64,000 nucleotides of DNA from Campylobacter concisus (GTDB lineage Bacteria; Campylobacterota; Campylobacteria; Campylobacterales; Campylobacteraceae). The stretch spans positions 173,281 to 237,280 of the forward strand of contig NZ_CABPVS010000005.1 of NCBI RefSeq assembly GCF_902460845.1. Reading direction: 5' to 3'. Positions 29,216 to 38,097 of this stretch are shown here, piece after piece (the first letter of the stretch is position 1; every line of letters begins with the position of its first letter). The notes under the pieces were generated by a model. It made no database searches, was not told the origin of the DNA, and saw nothing but the letters and a program-made list of their open reading frames with translations. Made by a program: the position numbers and the translations under genes.

Positions 29216-29442
29216 TATTTTGTAATTTGTGCAACTCTGTCGCTAAGTTTAGCACCGACGCTTTTCCAGTAGTCTAATCTCTCTTTGTTGAAATTTATAA
29301 CATTTGGCTCAACCATAGGGTTGTAATAACCAATGCTCTCTATCCAACCGCTGTCGCGTCTTTTTCTGCTATCTGTAACAACTATACGATAAAAAGGTCT
29401 TTTTTTGCGTCCCATTCTTGTTAGTCTTACTACTGTTGCCAT
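29215..29442 (-). CDS. rpsP: Ribosomal protein S16
   Basis: 30S assembly protein, 75 residues. The opening [19 protein letters not shown] with [19 protein letters not shown] is diagnostic. First gene of the operon rpsP-khpA-rimM-trmD-rplS, with AGAGGAG upstream and 72 nt separating it from ffh. Confidence 0.98.
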   Translation of the reverse strand: MATVVRLTRMGRKKRPFYRIVVTDSRKRRDSGWIESIGYYNPMVEPNVINFNKERLDYWKSVGAKLSDRVAQITK

Positions 29443-29514
29443 ATTATATTTCTCCTCTTATTTTTAAATAAAGCTTAAATTTAGATAACAAATATCCAAA
29501 TTTAAACCCTTTTA

Positions 29515-30855
29515 TCAAACAGGTCTTTTTAAATTTGCTTGAGAAAGCATATTTGCGAGTCCTTTTGCTCCACCTTTTCCTGAAAATTTCTTAGCAAGTT
29601 TTGAGGCATTTTCAAACTGCTTTAAAAATCGATTTACCTCTATCTGAGAAAGTCCAGAACCAGCCGCTAAACGTCTTTTTCTACTATTATTCAAAAGTTC
29701 AGGATTTTCACGCTCTTTTTGCGTCATAGAGTTTATCATAGCCTTAATATGTAAAATTTCTTTTGAATTATCAAGATCTATATCTTTTATCTGATTTGCT
29801 ATGTTTGAAAGCCCAGGTATCATCCCCATCAAAGACTTCATACTGCCAAGCTTTTTAACACTTTCCATTTGATCTAAAAAGTCATTAAAGTTAAACTGAC
29901 CTTTTTTTATCTTTTGATTTAGACGTTTTGCCTCTTTTTCATCAATAATAGTCGATGTCTTCTCGACCAAAGTAGCTAGGTCGCCCTCACCCATTATACG
30001 GCTTACGATACGGTCTGGTATAAAGCTCTCGATATCGGCTACTTTCTCGCCAATACCGACAAATCTAAGTGGGATATTTAGCTGTTTAGCGATACTGATA
30101 GCTACGCCGCCCTTTGAGTCAGAATCAAATTTAGAAAGGATAACTCCAGAAATTCCTAAAATTTCATTAAAACTTGTAGCTGTTTTTACAGCATCTTGTC
30201 CGCTCATAGCGTCAGCTACATAGAAAATTTCATGTGGATTTATAGCATTTTTTACATCTTTTATCTCTTGCATCAACTTTTCATCGATCGCAAGACGACC
30301 AGCGGTATCCACCAAAAGCACATCATAAAGGCCACTTTTTGCTTTTTCTAGTGCTTCTTTTGCTACTTTTATAGGATTATTTTCATTTTCTATAAAGAAA
30401 AGATCGATCTCATTTGCAACGCAGAGCTGTCTTAGCTGCTCAACTGCTGCTAATCTTTGCAAGTCACAAGCCGCAACTAAAACTTTTTTCTTTCTTAATT
30501 TTAGATAGTTTGCAAGCTTGATAGTTGTCGTTGTTTTACCACTACCTTGCAAACCAGCCATCAAAACAATGGTCGGTGCAACTGGTGCATAGACAAAGCC
30601 TTGATTGCCAGGAGCTGTTAAAATGGTCGTCAAATTTGATTTGATCGCATCTAGGAAATTCTTTTGACCAACGCCAGTTTGCTTTAACTCGCTTTCGATA
30701 GACGCGAGTAGATCTTTGGTGACTTTATGGTGAACATCAGCTTTTAAAAGAGCTTTTTTGAGCACGTCAAGTGCGTTTTTTAGAGCTTTTTCGTCATCTA
30801 CAAAACGTATCTTGCTAACGGCTAATCTAAAAGACTCGCTAATTTGTTCGAACAC
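29515..30855 (-). CDS. ffh: Signal recognition particle protein Ffh
   Basis: GTPase that with 4.5S RNA targets inner-membrane proteins cotranslationally. N domain, then the G domain with GLQGSGKTTT, DTAGR and SKFDSDSKGG, then the Met-rich M domain ending in GSGLSQIEVNRFLKQF. 446 residues is normal. It lies upstream of rpsP on the same strand; the 72 nt between may hold a separate promoter. Confidence 0.98.
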   Translation of the reverse strand: MFEQISESFRLAVSKIRFVDDEKALKNALDVLKKALLKADVHHKVTKDLLASIESELKQTGVGQKNFLDAIKSNLTTILTAPGNQGFVYAPVAPTIVLMAGLQGSGKTTTTIKLANYLKLRKKKVLVAACDLQRLAAVEQLRQLCVANEIDLFFIENENNPIKVAKEALEKAKSGLYDVLLVDTAGRLAIDEKLMQEIKDVKNAINPHEIFYVADAMSGQDAVKTATSFNEILGISGVILSKFDSDSKGGVAISIAKQLNIPLRFVGIGEKVADIESFIPDRIVSRIMGEGDLATLVEKTSTIIDEKEAKRLNQKIKKGQFNFNDFLDQMESVKKLGSMKSLMGMIPGLSNIANQIKDIDLDNSKEILHIKAMINSMTQKERENPELLNNSRKRRLAAGSGLSQIEVNRFLKQFENASKLAKKFSGKGGAKGLANMLSQANLKRPV

Positions 30856-30917
30856 TAATCACCTTTCTAAGTTGTTATTAAAGGGCGTATATTACTAAAT
30901 AATTTCTTTATTGCTCT

Positions 30918-31676
30918 TTAAATTTCAAATTTATTAGATAGCTCAAATCCAAGAGAATTAAATTCTTTTGGGATTGGCGCTTTAAATTTATAGTTTAAAA
31001 GAGCTATAGAATAGGCATGCAAAAACATTCTATTTGCCCTATTTTTGCCGTATTTCTCATCACCAACGATAGGTAAATTTAAACTAGCCAAATGCACTCT
31101 TATCTGATGCGTCCTGCCTGTTTTTATGGCAACTTTTACCAGCGTTTTTTTACCAACAACCATGAGCGGTGAAATTTCACTGATCGCCTCTTTGCCATCT
31201 TTTGAGATCTTTGAAATGGCGCCATTTTTATTTTTTATCGTTAAGATCGGCTCATTTACGACCACTTCCTCGCTCATAATACCTCTAACTGCGGCCACAT
31301 AAATTTTCTCAACCTTCATCTTTTTAAACTCATTTATAGCAAGCGCTGCGAATTCATTATTTTTTACAAGAAGCAGCACACCACTCGTATCTTTATCGAG
31401 CCTGTGAAGAAGTGGAAATTTATAAATTTGACTGATTTTTTCGCTAGTTATAGCGGTAGGCTTGTTTATGGCTATTAAATTTTCATCTTCAAAGATAACG
31501 CTTGGCTTTGGCATCTCTTCGATGCTAAATTTAGTATTTTCACTCATTAGCGCACGAGCGATCATCACCTTTTGCCCCTTGGCATAGACTAGTCCGCTGT
31601 CGATTAGCTCCTTTGCCTCGTTGTTTGAGATATTTTTTTGTTTGGCTAAAATTTTATACGCTTTTTCTTCACTCAT
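30918..31676 (-). CDS. RluA-family RNA pseudouridine synthase
   Basis: Converts uridine to pseudouridine in rRNA or tRNA. An N-terminal S4-like RNA-binding helix pair (NISNNEAKELIDSGLVYAKG) precedes the catalytic domain with LLHRLDKDTSGVLLL (catalytic Asp) and TGRTHQIRVHL. Which RNA it modifies (RluD/RluC/TruC type) cannot be told. ATGA overlap with waaA. Confidence 0.9.
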   Translation of the reverse strand: MSEEKAYKILAKQKNISNNEAKELIDSGLVYAKGQKVMIARALMSENTKFSIEEMPKPSVIFEDENLIAINKPTAITSEKISQIYKFPLLHRLDKDTSGVLLLVKNNEFAALAINEFKKMKVEKIYVAAVRGIMSEEVVVNEPILTIKNKNGAISKISKDGKEAISEISPLMVVGKKTLVKVAIKTGRTHQIRVHLASLNLPIVGDEKYGKNRANRMFLHAYSIALLNYKFKAPIPKEFNSLGFELSNKFEI

Positions 31677-32860
31677 AAAGTGCTCCTTATATCTTCTATG
31701 ATCGCATCAGCGCTGGCCTGCACGGCGATCTTGCTCTTTTTGGCGTCACTATCTATTATGCCACTGATATCGCTAGCCTTTGCGATATAGATGTTTTCAA
31801 CTAGGCCAAATAGCGCATTTTGGTTAAATATAAACTCTCCACTAATTATCACCGGGTTAAATTGCGCGCACTCGATTGGATTGTGCCCGCCAATATTTGG
31901 AACAAAACTGCCTCCAAGCACTACTATATCGCTAATAGCATAAACATTTACAAGTTCGCCTAAAGTATCAAGCAAATTTACTTTAGCTTCAAATTTATAC
32001 GTTTGACTAAATTTCGCAAAGCTAAAATCATGCTTTTTGGCATACTCGCTTGCTATCTTTTCAACATCTGCAAATCTCTCAGGATGGCGTGGTGCGATGA
32101 TTAAGAGATCATTTTCTTTTAAATTTAAATTACCTAAAATCATATCTTCTTCGCCAGCGTGAGTACTTGCCAGCACGATCACTCTAGCTTTTGGCTTTTC
32201 ATAAATTTTACTCACGCTTGGCAAAAACGCAGCCTTTATGTTGCCAACGACCTCTATTTCACCTGCACCAAGCGACTTTAGCCTCTCTTTATCAAGCTCA
32301 CTTTGAGCGTAAATTTTATCTATGAATTTAAAAAGATATCTGTAAAAAAAGCCAAATTTTAAGTAGCTTTTGTAGCTTCTATCTGAAATTCTAGCGTTTA
32401 TCAGTATCACGCGGCTGCCTTTTAACTTCGCCATGAAAACCAGCATGAGCCAAAGCTCAGCCTCAAAAATGACTAAAATTTTGCTCTTTTTTAGCCAAAA
32501 TGGCAAAAAAATTTCAAATGGCAAAAATCTCGCGTTAGAGCAAATTTTACTTGCCGCTTCAAAGCCAGTATTTGTCACCACACTTATGGCTTTGCTATCA
32601 AATTTTTGCATCAAAGGTTTAAGTGCTTGCACTTCACCAAACGAACAAGCGTGAAAATGCACATCTGTATCTTGAAATTTAGGATTATTAAAGAGGAAAA
32701 AACGTGCTGGAATCGACTTATGATACTTTTTTTTAAAACTTAAAAAAAATAAAAAGATAGCCCCAAATAGATAGAGTATTGAGGCTAGAAAGTAATATAT
32801 TATTATCACGAAATGTGTTATTGCTCTTGTTTGTATAAAATTCTGCCACAATGCGGACAT
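31673..32860 (-). CDS. waaA: Kdo transferase WaaA (KdtA)
   Basis: Transfers Kdo to lipid A in lipooligosaccharide synthesis at the inner membrane. One N-terminal membrane helix anchors a GT-B glycosyltransferase. The acceptor-side SFGEVQA (base Glu) and the CMP-Kdo region LVNVYAISDIVVLGGSFVPN, GGHNPIECAQ are clear. The ATG at 32860 overlaps the zinc-ribbon gene by 43 nt; a GTG at 32809, just past that gene's stop, would give a start nearer the membrane helix as in many WaaA proteins. Confidence 0.93.
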   Translation of the reverse strand: MSALWQNFIQTRAITHFVIIIYYFLASILYLFGAIFLFFLSFKKKYHKSIPARFFLFNNPKFQDTDVHFHACSFGEVQALKPLMQKFDSKAISVVTNTGFEAASKICSNARFLPFEIFLPFWLKKSKILVIFEAELWLMLVFMAKLKGSRVILINARISDRSYKSYLKFGFFYRYLFKFIDKIYAQSELDKERLKSLGAGEIEVVGNIKAAFLPSVSKIYEKPKARVIVLASTHAGEEDMILGNLNLKENDLLIIAPRHPERFADVEKIASEYAKKHDFSFAKFSQTYKFEAKVNLLDTLGELVNVYAISDIVVLGGSFVPNIGGHNPIECAQFNPVIISGEFIFNQNALFGLVENIYIAKASDISGIIDSDAKKSKIAVQASADAIIEDIRSTL

Positions 32861-33525
32861 GTAACGATATCTTCACCCTTGATAACAGCAGAGAAAGTTT
32901 TGTCGTTTATCTGCATAAAGCAACCATAACAAGCTTGTTTTTTTACAGGAACAACAGCCGTATTATGAGCCCATTTTCTAATTTTTTCATAAAATGCGAG
33001 AATTTTTTGATTCATAGTGGCGATAAGCTTGTCTTTTTTAGCATAAACTTCTTCACGTTCTTTCCCGATATTTTCAAGTTCAGATGAAGTTTTGCTTTTT
33101 ATATTTTTTAAATTCTCTTCAAGTTCAGCTTTTTTTGCACCAAGCTCATCTTTTTGACTATTTTTACTATCTATTAGCTTCTCAAGTCTAGCAATCTCTT
33201 CATTTGCAGCCTCAAGTTGCTCTTTTGCAATATCTTCTTCAAGACTTAGGGCTTTTATCTCCTTTTCACTTTTTGCACTTGAGCTTTTTTTAGCTACGTC
33301 TTTTATCTTCGCACTAAACTCGGTAATATGAGCATTTGTGCCTGATTTTTGAGACTTTAAGTCATTTACCTCTTCATCTAGTCTTTCTATATTAACCGTT
33401 ATAGTTTCGCACTCTTCTTCTATATTTTTATAAGCCTTTTCTATATCCTGAATGCGTGGTATAAAGCCATCTATTTGTTTATCAAGGTCAGATAATTCAA
33501 CTAATTGTTGTAAGTATTTATTCAT
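32818..33525 (-). CDS. Coiled-coil zinc-ribbon protein
   Basis: Protein of 235 residues with a long coiled-coil, rich in Glu/Lys, over residues 15-175 and a C-terminal C4 zinc ribbon (CYGC ... CPHC). This is the CT398/zf-RING_7-like architecture seen throughout the epsilonproteobacteria; related proteins have been linked to sigma-54 and type III secretion in other phyla. No function can be fixed here. It lies between a Nif3-like gene and waaA. Confidence 0.85.
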   Translation of the reverse strand: MNKYLQQLVELSDLDKQIDGFIPRIQDIEKAYKNIEEECETITVNIERLDEEVNDLKSQKSGTNAHITEFSAKIKDVAKKSSSAKSEKEIKALSLEEDIAKEQLEAANEEIARLEKLIDSKNSQKDELGAKKAELEENLKNIKSKTSSELENIGKEREEVYAKKDKLIATMNQKILAFYEKIRKWAHNTAVVPVKKQACYGCFMQINDKTFSAVIKGEDIVTCPHCGRILYKQEQ

Positions 33526-33541
33526 AATGTTTCCTTTTTTG

Positions 33542-34264
33542 TTAGCAATATGTAAATGGATTTTTAGAATTGCGTATTATAACTTCAATTTTCAGATTTT
33601 GCAAATATTTTGCTAAAAAATCACCAAAATAACGTTCACTTTCATAGTGATTTATATCGATTAAATTTAGCCCATTTTCCTTTGCATAAAGGGCTTGGTG
33701 ATACTTTAGATCGCCTGTCAAAAAGGCATCTGCTTTGAGATCTTGGATGAGATCTGCGCCACTTCCAGTGCAGATACAAATTTTAGAAATTTCATCTTTT
33801 GCATGAACCACTCTTAAATTTTCTAGACCAAGTTTTTCTTTTACAAATTTACAGAGCTCGCTAAATTTCATCTTCACATCAGCGTAGATCAAAAAGCCCT
33901 CTTTGCTTGAAATTTCAAACCCCAAAACCTGCATCACAAATTTTTCATTTAAAAATGCAAGGTCAGCATTTGTGTGAAGCGAAATGAGCGAGATATTTTT
34001 TATCATCATCTCTCTTATGAGTGAGCTTGGATAAAGGCTGTAGTCTAGGCTTTTTAGCCCCTTAAAAATGAGCGGATGGTGAGTGATGATGAGCGAATTT
34101 GGCAAGACATTTTGCAAAAGTTCGCTATCCAAATCAAGACTTAGATAAATTTGCTCAAATTCGCTATCAAATGAGCCAACTTGAAGGCCACTATTATCCC
34201 AAGACTCTTGGCTCGCAAACGGGCAAATTTCATCTAAAATTTTATAAATTTCAGCAATTTTCAT
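33542..34264 (-). CDS. Nif3-like dinuclear metal protein (YbgI family)
   Basis: NIF3/YbgI-type metal protein of 240 residues, often annotated GTP cyclohydrolase 1 type 2 homologue without proof of that reaction. Metal-ligand motifs are IITHHPLIFKG, SLHTNAD and NHYESERYF near the C-terminus; a DSGLQVG segment starts the fold. It is 6 nt after glyQ and 16 nt before the zinc-ribbon gene. Confidence 0.9.
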   Translation of the reverse strand: MKIAEIYKILDEICPFASQESWDNSGLQVGSFDSEFEQIYLSLDLDSELLQNVLPNSLIITHHPLIFKGLKSLDYSLYPSSLIREMMIKNISLISLHTNADLAFLNEKFVMQVLGFEISSKEGFLIYADVKMKFSELCKFVKEKLGLENLRVVHAKDEISKICICTGSGADLIQDLKADAFLTGDLKYHQALYAKENGLNLIDINHYESERYFGDFLAKYLQNLKIEVIIRNSKNPFTYC

Positions 34265-34270
34265 AAAATT

Positions 34271-35131
34271 TTACTTTTGCTCTAGGCTTTCTTTATAAGT
34301 TAGCGCACACTCTTTGGCCAGCTCGCGGATTTTTAAGATGTAGTCTTGCCTTTGCGTTACACTAATCGCTCCACGCGCATCAAGGACGTTAAATGTATGA
34401 GCTGCAAGCATGCAGTAATCATACGCAGGGAGCGAAATTTTAGCCTCTAAGCAGCGTTTGCACTCGTTAAATGCGTTTTCAAACTGGTTAAAAAGCATAT
34501 CAACATTTGCTACTTCGAAGTTATATTTACTCCACTCATACTCGCCTTGTTTGTGAACGTCAGCGTAGGTTACGATATTGCCATCCCTGTCGTCCCAAAC
34601 AATGTCGTAGACGCTATTTACATCTTGTAGATACATGGCCAAACGTTCAAGGCCGTATGTTATCTCACCAGAAATCAACTCGCATGCGATGCCACCCACT
34701 TGTTGAAAATAGGTAAACTGAGTCACTTCCATGCCATCTAGCCAGACCTCCCAGCCTAGCCCCCAAGCGCCTAGCGTCGGGCTCTCCCAGTTATCCTCGA
34801 CAAAGCGGATATCGTGATCTTTTAAATTTAACCCAAGCTTTTCAAGGCTTTTTAGATAAAGCTCCTGGATATTTTCCGGACTTGGTTTTATGAGCACCTG
34901 AAACTGATAATAAGCGCCCAAGCGGTTTGGATTTTCGCCGTATCTGCCATCAGTCGGACGGCGGCTTGGAGCTACGTACGCCGTCGCCCACGGCTTTGGT
35001 CCAAGACTTCTTAAAAAAGTCGCTTGATGATAAGTACCAGCACCAGCAGGCATATCGTATGGCTGAAGTATAACGCAACCTTGCTCTTGCCAATAGTTTT
35101 GAAGGGTTAATATTATTTGTGAAAATGTCAT
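34271..35131 (-). CDS. glyQ: Glycyl-tRNA synthetase alpha subunit
   Basis: Catalytic subunit of the alpha2beta2 bacterial GlyRS, active with GlyS. Class II motifs: [39 protein letters not shown]. Length 286 is normal. The beta subunit gene glyS is not in this window. A tRNA-Gly(GCC) gene occurs elsewhere in the window. Confidence 0.97.
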   Translation of the reverse strand: MTFSQIILTLQNYWQEQGCVILQPYDMPAGAGTYHQATFLRSLGPKPWATAYVAPSRRPTDGRYGENPNRLGAYYQFQVLIKPSPENIQELYLKSLEKLGLNLKDHDIRFVEDNWESPTLGAWGLGWEVWLDGMEVTQFTYFQQVGGIACELISGEITYGLERLAMYLQDVNSVYDIVWDDRDGNIVTYADVHKQGEYEWSKYNFEVANVDMLFNQFENAFNECKRCLEAKISLPAYDYCMLAAHTFNVLDARGAISVTQRQDYILKIRELAKECALTYKESLEQK

Positions 35132-35149
35132 TGCTTTCCTTTTAAAATT

Positions 35150-36688
35150 TTACTTTACATAGTGTATAACTGCACCAGGTCCTAGTGGTAGATCAAAAAT
35201 GTACCAAAATGACATTAGCGCTGTCCAAGAAATTAAAAATGCAACCGTATAAGGAAGCATAATAGAAACAACTGATCCGATTTTTAACTCTTTTTTGTAT
35301 TTTTGCATAAAAGCTACTATCAAAACAAAAAACGGCATCAAAGGCGTTATTATATTCGTAGTAGAGTCGCCTATTCTAAAAGCAGCCTGTGTAAGCTCTG
35401 GCGAGAGTCCAAGATTCATAAACATTGGTACAAAAATTGGAGCCATCATCGCCCACTTTGCAGAATCAACAGCTATAAATAAATTTATAAAAGCGATCAA
35501 GAAAATAAAAACTATAATAAGACTAAGTCCAGTTAATCCGACCTCTTTTAGAAAAATAGAACCTTTTATAGAAAGCACTAGCCCAATATTTGAGGTATTA
35601 AAAAGATATGTAAATTGGGCTGCAAAAAATATCAAAACCAAAAATCCTGATAGCTCAGAAATAGATTGTTCCATAAATTTTATGGCGTCATTACTGCTTT
35701 TTATAGTCCTAGCGCCTACACCGTAAGCTACGCCTACCACTATAAAAAGCAACATCATAAAAACGACAATAGAATGCATAAAAGTAGATTTCATAAAGCT
35801 TTCATTACCTTTTGCTCCAAATAAAGAGCCAGAAGGCAAAATAGCCACAAGCAATAAAATCACAAAAACGATCAACGCTATAAGTGAAAATTTTAAGCCA
35901 CGTTTTTGCTCTGCACTTATATCGCTATGCTCTTTTAGACTAAAATCACCTAAAAAATCAAATTTGCCAAGCCTAGGCTCTACGATTTTATCTGTTACAA
36001 ACCAGCCAACAAATACGATCAAAAATGTCGAAGCGATCATAAAGTACCAATTTGCAGTTGCTAATACTACATAATCTGGATTTAACACGCTAGCTGCTTG
36101 CATAGAAAATGCCGCAAACATCGGGTCATTTGTACCGATTAATAAATTTGCCGACCAGCCACCGCTAACACCAGCAAAAGCAGCAGCTAATCCAGCAATT
36201 GGATGACGACCAAATCCAGCAAATAAAATAGCTCCGAGAGGGATTAGCACGACATAGCCAACAGAGGAAGCAACATTTGACATTACGCCAAGGAAAATAA
36301 CGATTGGAGTTACCCATATTTTGGAAGATTTTAAGGCAATCTTTGTCATAAGTGCTGATAAAAGTCCAGACTTGTCTGCAATGCCAATACCTAGAATAAT
36401 CGCAAAGACTACTCCCAAAGGATAAAAATTAGTAAAATTTTTAAGCACAGACGAAACAAAAGATCTAAGGCTATCAGCAGAAAGCAAATTTATAACATTT
36501 GCATTAAGCTGTGATATTTGTCCGTCTTTGATAGCCTGATAGCTTACACCAACGCCCATCTTTTCTAATACAAACGATATTATTATCGTAATAAGCGAAA
36601 GATAGATAAAAAGCATAGTTGGATTTGGCAATTTGTTACCAAAATTTTCGATAAAACTTAAGATTGAACTATTATTTTTTTTATTCAT
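35150..36688 (-). CDS. AbgT-family transporter
   Basis: Inner-membrane protein of 512 residues with at least ten hydrophobic helices, belonging to the AbgT (p-aminobenzoyl-glutamate) family, some members of which export sulfonamides. Family-like hairpins include GIGIADKSGLLSALM, SAGxVGY-type SVGYVVLIPLGA, and FIAVDSAKWAMMAPIFVPMFMN. The ATG follows TAGGAAAA, 5 nt after the GyrI-like gene, so the two are probably cotranscribed. The substrate is not shown. Confidence 0.9.
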   Translation of the reverse strand: MNKKNNSSILSFIENFGNKLPNPTMLFIYLSLITIIISFVLEKMGVGVSYQAIKDGQISQLNANVINLLSADSLRSFVSSVLKNFTNFYPLGVVFAIILGIGIADKSGLLSALMTKIALKSSKIWVTPIVIFLGVMSNVASSVGYVVLIPLGAILFAGFGRHPIAGLAAAFAGVSGGWSANLLIGTNDPMFAAFSMQAASVLNPDYVVLATANWYFMIASTFLIVFVGWFVTDKIVEPRLGKFDFLGDFSLKEHSDISAEQKRGLKFSLIALIVFVILLLVAILPSGSLFGAKGNESFMKSTFMHSIVVFMMLLFIVVGVAYGVGARTIKSSNDAIKFMEQSISELSGFLVLIFFAAQFTYLFNTSNIGLVLSIKGSIFLKEVGLTGLSLIIVFIFLIAFINLFIAVDSAKWAMMAPIFVPMFMNLGLSPELTQAAFRIGDSTTNIITPLMPFFVLIVAFMQKYKKELKIGSVVSIMLPYTVAFLISWTALMSFWYIFDLPLGPGAVIHYVK

Positions 36689-36693
36689 TTTTC

Positions 36694-37113
36694 CTAACCT
36701 AAAATAGATATAAAAATTTTTATCTCATCGCTGCTGTAAAGCTCAAAATCCGTTTCATAGGCTCTTTTTAGCTCACTACTTTCAAAATATCTCCAAATTT
36801 CACCCCAAAATTTTGCAACATTTTGTGGCTCTCTTGCAAAACTAAAAACGGCATATTTGCCACTTTTTATCTCTAAAATTTCATCGCTTTTGTGGCTTGA
36901 TCTTGTGCCGATAAAGTTATCGTAATGTCCGTTAAGATCACTTTCATAGTTGCAGTAAACGCTATAAATTTCACTCTTGCCATCATAGTACTCATTCATA
37001 AATTTAGACCATAAAGTCGGAATTTTACCCTTGTCACCTATCTCATCTTCATTTTTAGTGCGAGTTTTTACTCCGTAAATTTCAAAGCTATCCTCTAAAT
37101 TTATAATCTTCAT
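36694..37113 (-). CDS. GyrI-like small-molecule-binding domain protein
   Basis: Stand-alone GyrI/AraC effector-binding-like domain of 139 residues (FEIYGVKTRTKNEDE, LWSKFMNEYY, YAVFSFARE, YFESSELKRAYETDFELY with an acidic C-terminal end). This fold is usually the ligand sensor of BmrR/SoxS-type regulators, but here no DNA-binding region is attached. It is 3 nt downstream of a small HTH-coiled-coil gene and directly before the AbgT transporter. Confidence 0.82.
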   Translation of the reverse strand: MKIINLEDSFEIYGVKTRTKNEDEIGDKGKIPTLWSKFMNEYYDGKSEIYSVYCNYESDLNGHYDNFIGTRSSHKSDEILEIKSGKYAVFSFAREPQNVAKFWGEIWRYFESSELKRAYETDFELYSSDEIKIFISILG

Positions 37114-37116
37114 AAA

Positions 37117-37590
37117 CTACTTTTGTCCGTTAAAATTTTCAACCGCTTGGTTCCACATTAGCTTATATTTTCGTTTTAGAAATTCAACTTCATCTTGTGA
37201 AATTTTAAGCTGTTTTGTAAGCGTCTCGACCGTTTTTCTATCTTCGTCATAGAGCTCTTGCATCGAAATAAGCGCCTCTTTTAAAAATTTATTCTCATTT
37301 CTTAGGGTTTCAAGCGTCTCATCCTTTGCGTCAAGTACCTTTTCGTGTAAATTTAATATCGTTCCAATCGTCTTTTCAACAAAGCTGATACCATCTTGGC
37401 TTTGCGGCTGCAAGGATAAATTTTGCGAAACACTAGGCACCACGCTCATCGTTCCTTCGCTCGCTTCTATCAAAATTTCTCCATTTTCCTCTTTGGTTTT
37501 CAAAACGCCACGATTTATCATATCTTCGATAACTTCACGCTCCAAATGCACAAGTTTGCAAAATTCATCAACACCAAGATAGGTCTGCAC
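37117..37590 (-). CDS. Small HTH-like coiled-coil protein (DUF3972 type)
   Basis: 157 residues. The first 45 (YLGVDEFCKLVHLEREVIED..., RGVLKTKEENGEILIEA) resemble a MerR/excisionase-type winged helix, and residues 75-150 are a Glu/Lys/Leu coiled coil ending MWNQAVENFNGQK. I believe this is the Campylobacter DUF3972 family, which has no known function. Order on the minus strand is purE, this gene, GyrI-like, AbgT; gaps are 12, 3 and 5 nt. Confidence 0.7.
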   Translation of the reverse strand: MQTYLGVDEFCKLVHLEREVIEDMINRGVLKTKEENGEILIEASEGTMSVVPSVSQNLSLQPQSQDGISFVEKTIGTILNLHEKVLDAKDETLETLRNENKFLKEALISMQELYDEDRKTVETLTKQLKISQDEVEFLKRKYKLMWNQAVENFNGQK

Positions 37591-37602
37591 CGCTTCTCCT
37601 TT

Positions 37603-38097
37603 TTACAGTATCACTTCAACCTTTGAAGAATCTTCCTCTAAAGCCTTTATCTTCGCCTCTCTGTCAGCTTTTAGAGCACTTGCCAGACTATCATCTTCAA
37701 GGGCTAAAATTTGCACCGCCAAATAGGCTGCATTTATGGCACCGGCCTTGCCAATAGCTAGAGTTGCCACTGGCATGCCACTTGGCATTTGCACTGTTGA
37801 GTAAAGTGCGTCAACACCGCTTAGAGCCGAACCTGCCATTGGTATGCCAATCACTGGTTTTGTAGTATTTGCAGCGATCGCTCCAGCTAGGTGAGCCGCC
37901 ATACCAGCAGCTGCGATGAAGACTTTTGCGCCTTTTTTTTCTGCATTTGCGACGTATTCGCTAGTTCTTTTTGGACTTCTGTGAGCTGAGCTGATTATCA
38001 GTTCATATTTTACGCCAAATTTCTCTAGAGTCTTTGCCGTTTCGCTAACGATCTCATAGTCACTTTTACTTCCCATTATAATAGAAACAAATTTCAT
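37603..38097 (-). CDS. purE: N5-carboxyaminoimidazole ribonucleotide mutase PurE
   Basis: Purine synthesis step moving the carboxyl group of N5-CAIR to CAIR. Class I PurE signatures: MGSKSDYEIV, ISSAHRSPKR, AAAGMAAHLAG and GMPVATLAIGKAGA. 164 residues. It overlaps the U32 gene by 4 nt. Confidence 0.96.
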   Translation of the reverse strand: MKFVSIIMGSKSDYEIVSETAKTLEKFGVKYELIISSAHRSPKRTSEYVANAEKKGAKVFIAAAGMAAHLAGAIAANTTKPVIGIPMAGSALSGVDALYSTVQMPSGMPVATLAIGKAGAINAAYLAVQILALEDDSLASALKADREAKIKALEEDSSKVEVIL

